The notes under the pieces were generated by a model that worked only from the letters and a program-made list of their open reading frames with translations, did not search any database and was not told where the DNA came from. A program made the position numbers and the translations under genes. Positions 62,547-64,000 of a stretch of DNA of 64,000 nt are shown one piece after another; the stretch's first letter is position 1; each line of letters begins with the position of its first letter. The stretch covers positions 1 to 64,000 of the forward strand of contig JBDNFD010000070.1 of assembly GCA_041689995.1 (NCBI GenBank). The letters are read 5' to 3'. The DNA comes from DASSWG01 sp041689995 (lineage in GTDB: Bacteria; Bacteroidota; Bacteroidia; Flavobacteriales; Flavobacteriaceae).

Positions 62547-63656
62547 CTACTGGAATCCCGTGCTACCAAAACCACCTTCTCCGCGGTCCGTTTTTCCGAG
62601 GTTTTTTACTTCATCCCATTCTGCACGTTCGTGGCGGGCGATGACCATTTGTGCGATTCGGTCACCATTGTTTATCGTATAAGCTTCGTTGGAAAGGTTC
62701 ACCAAAATCACACCAATTTCTCCACGATAATCTGCATCAATCGTGCCAGGGGAATTCAATACCGTAATGCCATGTTTTAGGGCCAAACCACTACGTGGCC
62801 TAATTTGCGCCTCAAAATCAAACGGTAATTCTATGAACAGTCCTGTTTTTATCAAGGCTCTTTCCAATGGTTTTAAAATAACGCTTTCTTCCATATTAGC
62901 TCGCAAATCCATTCCTGCTGAGCCTTCGGATTCATATTCCGGCAGTTCGTGTTTTGATTTATTGACAATCCGAACCGATAATTCAGGGAACATATCGAAA
63001 TAATCTTCATCATCATCATCATAATCTTCGTCGTCCCAATCTTCCCATTCCAAATTTTCTCTTGGGAACATGGATTCATCATTTTCTATTTCCTCGTTCA
63101 TTTCCTGCATTTTCCCCAAAAGCAAATTGATCCCTATTTGATCAAATTCTTTTGGATCATAATTCTTTCCGAGCCATTGGGAGGTATTCTCATATTCCGG
63201 ATGTTTCTTATTTTTCAAGATCTCCAATAATTCATAAAATCCTGGGATTCCACCGCAATCTTCTGGCGGACAATTTAATTTTCCGCTCAAACACCACGGA
63301 TATTGCACATTTTTTTCCAAAAGCACTGTTTTTTCCACGGTAATCTCATGAAGCCATCCATCACCAAAATCATATTCATACAAGAATTTTTTGATTCCTG
63401 GAAGAATTTCGGCCAGTGTAATATTCCTGGCATCGATCACTTTGGAATCCATATCGTCGAATTCTTCGTTCGGTTCGCCGATTCGATAATTATCTACTTT
63501 GAATTCATAAAGGTGACAATTTTTCCAACCCATGGCAATCTGAATACTGTGATGCAATTCGAGTAGCGAGCTAGAGCTTTTGACCAATAATCGGCGCCAA
63601 ATAGCTGGTTTGGAATATTTCAATACAATTTTCAGTTGAACTGCTTGTTCTTTCAT
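62547..63656 (-). CDS. Fusion of a plasmid pRiA4b ORF-3-like domain with a complete dUTPase
   Basis: The start is at the ATG at 63656 (369 residues); the ORF's earlier TTG adds three residues. Residues ~1-190 match the PRiA4_ORF3 (IS1096-TnpR-like) domain: LKIVLKYSKPAIWRRLLVKS, LHHSIQIAMGWKNCHLYEF, YEYDFGDGWLHEI and PPEDCGGIPGF. An acidic linker (~203-222, mostly D/E) joins a full dUTPase: motif I AGMDLRA (247-253), II PRSGLALK, III GTIDADYRGEIGVILVN, IV GDRIAQMVI and V RGEGGFGSTG. All catalytic motifs look intact. dUTPase hydrolyses dUTP to dUMP and PPi; the N-terminal domain's role is unknown. dut is normally a single-domain gene at this conserved locus. Confidence 0.93.
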   Translation of the reverse strand: MKEQAVQLKIVLKYSKPAIWRRLLVKSSSSLLELHHSIQIAMGWKNCHLYEFKVDNYRIGEPNEEFDDMDSKVIDARNITLAEILPGIKKFLYEYDFGDGWLHEITVEKTVLLEKNVQYPWCLSGKLNCPPEDCGGIPGFYELLEILKNKKHPEYENTSQWLGKNYDPKEFDQIGINLLLGKMQEMNEEIENDESMFPRENLEWEDWDDEDYDDDDEDYFDMFPELSVRIVNKSKHELPEYESEGSAGMDLRANMEESVILKPLERALIKTGLFIELPFDFEAQIRPRSGLALKHGITVLNSPGTIDADYRGEIGVILVNLSNEAYTINNGDRIAQMVIARHERAEWDEVKNLGKTDRGEGGFGSTGFQ

Positions 63657-63668
63657 ATTCAACAAATT

Positions 63669-64000
63669 TTAGAGACGCATAATTTTTTTAAACTCTTCTT
63701 TTTCCGCAAAATAAACAATTCCCATAAAGGAAATTAATAATAATGATCCAATAAAATAATTTCCACGGAAACCATAAAATGAAAGTACACAAATTCCGAT
63801 GGAAAGTGTGAGATATCCAATAATCTTTTTTAAATTATAAGGAATAGGATAAAGCTTTTGACCAAAATAATAGGACAAAAAAACCATTGAAACATAAGCA
63901 GCCAAAAGGGCTATCGCGGAACCCATATAACTCATTGTTGGAATGAGAAGAAGATTCAAACCAATGCTCACAACAGCGCCAAAAATTGAAATATAGGCAC
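63669..64000 (-). CDS. Oligosaccharide flippase (Wzx/MATE-like), C-terminal part
   Basis: The gene runs off the right edge: the frame stays open to 64000 (AYISIFGAVVSIGLNLLLIP), so the start lies beyond the window. The visible ~109 residues hold three to four membrane segments, including SAIALLAAYVSMVFLSYYFG and IIGYLTLSIGICVLSFYGF, the usual end of polysaccharide flippases. It would move lipid-linked oligosaccharide across the inner membrane. It is 12 nt upstream of the dUTPase fusion, in a conserved Flavobacteriia order. Confidence 0.85.
   Translation of the reverse strand, partial: AYISIFGAVVSIGLNLLLIPTMSYMGSAIALLAAYVSMVFLSYYFGQKLYPIPYNLKKIIGYLTLSIGICVLSFYGFRGNYFIGSLLLISFMGIVYFAEKEEFKKIMRL

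Noticed and set aside
63000..63035. Run of CAT/ATC trinucleotides, possibly an unstable microsatellite
   Set aside because: It encodes the Asp/Glu linker of the dUTPase fusion and is irregular; there is no evidence of length variation.

Overview
The window comes from a member of the Bacteroidota, most likely a marine or environmental Flavobacteriaceae. The evidence is type IX secretion C-terminal sorting domains on two exported proteins, TAnnTTTG-type -7 promoter boxes, family-specific proteins (DUF4254, DUF4292, DUF6249, GbsR-type regulator), many SusD-like short lipoprotein signals, AT-rich intergenic DNA, and the conserved wzx-dut-nucleotidyltransferase-TPR-DUF4292-EnvC block at the right end. 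I cannot fix the genus. No rRNA, tRNA or CRISPR array was seen.

Layout. 0-1 kb: a GC-rich REP-like hairpin pair abutting a truncated type IIG restriction gene. 1-4.5 kb: a multi-PAS histidine kinase and its single-domain response regulator. 4.7-14.3 kb: M16 and M28 peptidases, a small XRE/RhuM island, an ECF sigma factor with a probable anti-sigma gene, a divergently transcribed DUF6249 membrane protein and a class C serine hydrolase. 14.4-20.7 kb: a GbsR-regulated tripartite RND efflux operon. 20.8-23.6 kb: asparaginase, glycosyltransferase 9 and DUF4254. 23.7-27.1 kb: a two-gene restriction-modification pair and two VapBC-type toxin-antitoxin pairs. 27.2-32.5 kb: a suf (iron-sulfur assembly) operon interrupted by two four-helix-bundle genes, with sufB and sufC broken. 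32.7-45.7 kb: a PQQ-type sugar dehydrogenase, a second restriction-modification pair, thiL, a glycerophosphodiesterase, a beta-helix T9SS protein, a broken flavoprotein gene, dinB and a second serine hydrolase. 45.7-51.1 kb: a partly decayed tandem array of lipocalin-like lipoproteins, outer-membrane barrels and one large lipoprotein, punctuated by a repeated hairpin, with a HigBA pair inserted. 51.2-64 kb: dprA, a duplicated 5' end of a SPOR-domain gene flanking two inserted genes, a thioesterase, a TlpA-type thioredoxin, EnvC, DUF4292, a TPR protein, a sugar nucleotidyltransferase, an unusual PRiA4_ORF3-dUTPase fusion and the end of a flippase gene.

How it fits together. Housekeeping and envelope genes form the backbone. 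Small cargo (toxin-antitoxin pairs, restriction systems, four-helix-bundle genes) sits between them, several pieces bounded by direct or inverted repeats. Decay is visible: sufB, sufC, a BaiN-like flavoprotein, an Eco57I-like gene and several fragments of the lipocalin/barrel array are broken. The strongest individual signals are a pair of matching divergent ECF-type promoters (GTAACC-N14-GTCGTC), a four-helix-bundle gene bounded exactly by a perfect 17-bp inverted repeat inside the suf operon, two compact methyltransferase plus PD-(D/E)XK pairs, and the dUTPase fusion. All functional assignments come from reading the sequence; no database search was run.
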